This document shows positions 63,952 to 64,000 of a stretch of DNA of 64,000 nt, in pieces. Below the pieces are notes generated by a model. That model was not told where the DNA came from, did not search any database, and was given only the letters and a program-made list of their open reading frames with translations. The stretch's first letter is position 1, and each line of letters starts with the position of its first letter. This DNA is from Serratia surfactantfaciens. Lineage in GTDB: Bacteria > Pseudomonadota > Gammaproteobacteria > Enterobacterales > Enterobacteriaceae. The stretch lies in contig NZ_CP016948.1 in NCBI RefSeq assembly GCF_001642805.2, forward strand, positions 3,162,001 through 3,226,000, in the 5' to 3' direction. The translations under genes were made by a program, and so were the position numbers.

Positions 63952-64000
63952 ATGTCAGCCCAGCGCATGCGTTCCGTCATTCCTCCCTACATGCTGCGCC
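63952..64000 (+). CDS. Start of a probable protealysin-type M4 metalloprotease (cut by window edge)
   Basis: Only 16 codons are inside the window. They start at ATG 63952, which has AAGGAGAG seven bases before, and include SVIPPYML. That matches the short PPL-type propeptide motif of protealysin-like thermolysin-family proteases, which are typical of Serratia. No signal peptide is seen at the start, which also fits that family. The catalytic domain is outside the window, so identity is provisional. Confidence 0.55.
   Translation, partial: MSAQRMRSVIPPYMLR

Overview
The window is about 60% GC, densely coded chromosomal DNA from an enterobacterium, most probably Serratia marcescens or a close relative. 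The basis is close protein-level resemblance to Escherichia coli orthologues (MdtABCD, BaeSR, SrlAEBD, GutM/GutQ, GuaBA, XseA, RluF, DgcE), E. coli-like gene order around mdtABCD-baeSR-yegP-trhP-cyaR-yegS-fbaB and thiMD, and a protealysin-type protease start at the right edge. I recognised the families from memory of the proteins; no search was run.

Layout. 1-8.6 kb: the 3' part of a MgtE Mg2+ transporter, the diguanylate cyclase DgcE, a small Mu-type helix-turn-helix protein, an Ada-AraC-AlkA fusion glycosylase, the Hsp70-like YegD and a GNAT acetyltransferase. 8.6-10.3 kb: a PPOX flavoprotein and an aldo/keto reductase on the minus strand. 10.5-21.5 kb: mdtABCD-baeSR, six genes coupled end to start (RND/MFS efflux plus envelope-stress two-component system). 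21.5-24.9 kb: a VapBC toxin-antitoxin pair, a possible unannotated small RNA, YegP, the tRNA-hydroxylation protein TrhP and the CyaR small RNA with a CRP site at -41.5. 24.9-32.3 kb: YegS, FbaB and the sorbitol operon srlAEBD-srlM-srlR-gutQ. 32.3-34.6 kb: the lysozyme inhibitor Ivy and thiMD behind a TPP riboswitch.

34.9-42.1 kb is the least conventional region. An AraC-family gene faces a minus-strand cluster made of aconitase-X large and small subunits, a UGSC-like two-part protein, an enolase paralogue lacking key catalytic residues, and an AzlCD-type exporter, with one small unknown gene on the other strand. It looks like an accessory pathway of unknown chemistry and is the best candidate here for an undescribed system.

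42.2-53.8 kb: GNAT and methyltransferase genes, an MFS exporter with a divergent HxlR regulator, RluF, an autotransporter with ten GGENP repeats, a small lipoprotein, a LuxR-type response regulator with a coupled hybrid histidine kinase, and a crotonase-family gene with a divergent HxlR regulator. 54-58.8 kb: guaBA (with a PurR box in the guaB promoter) divergent from xseA. 58.8-63.9 kb: a carbohydrate locus of GH31 glycosidase, ExuT-like transporter and divergent LacI regulator. The window ends 49 bases into a probable M4 metalloprotease gene. No rRNA, tRNA, CRISPR array or intact insertion sequence was seen.
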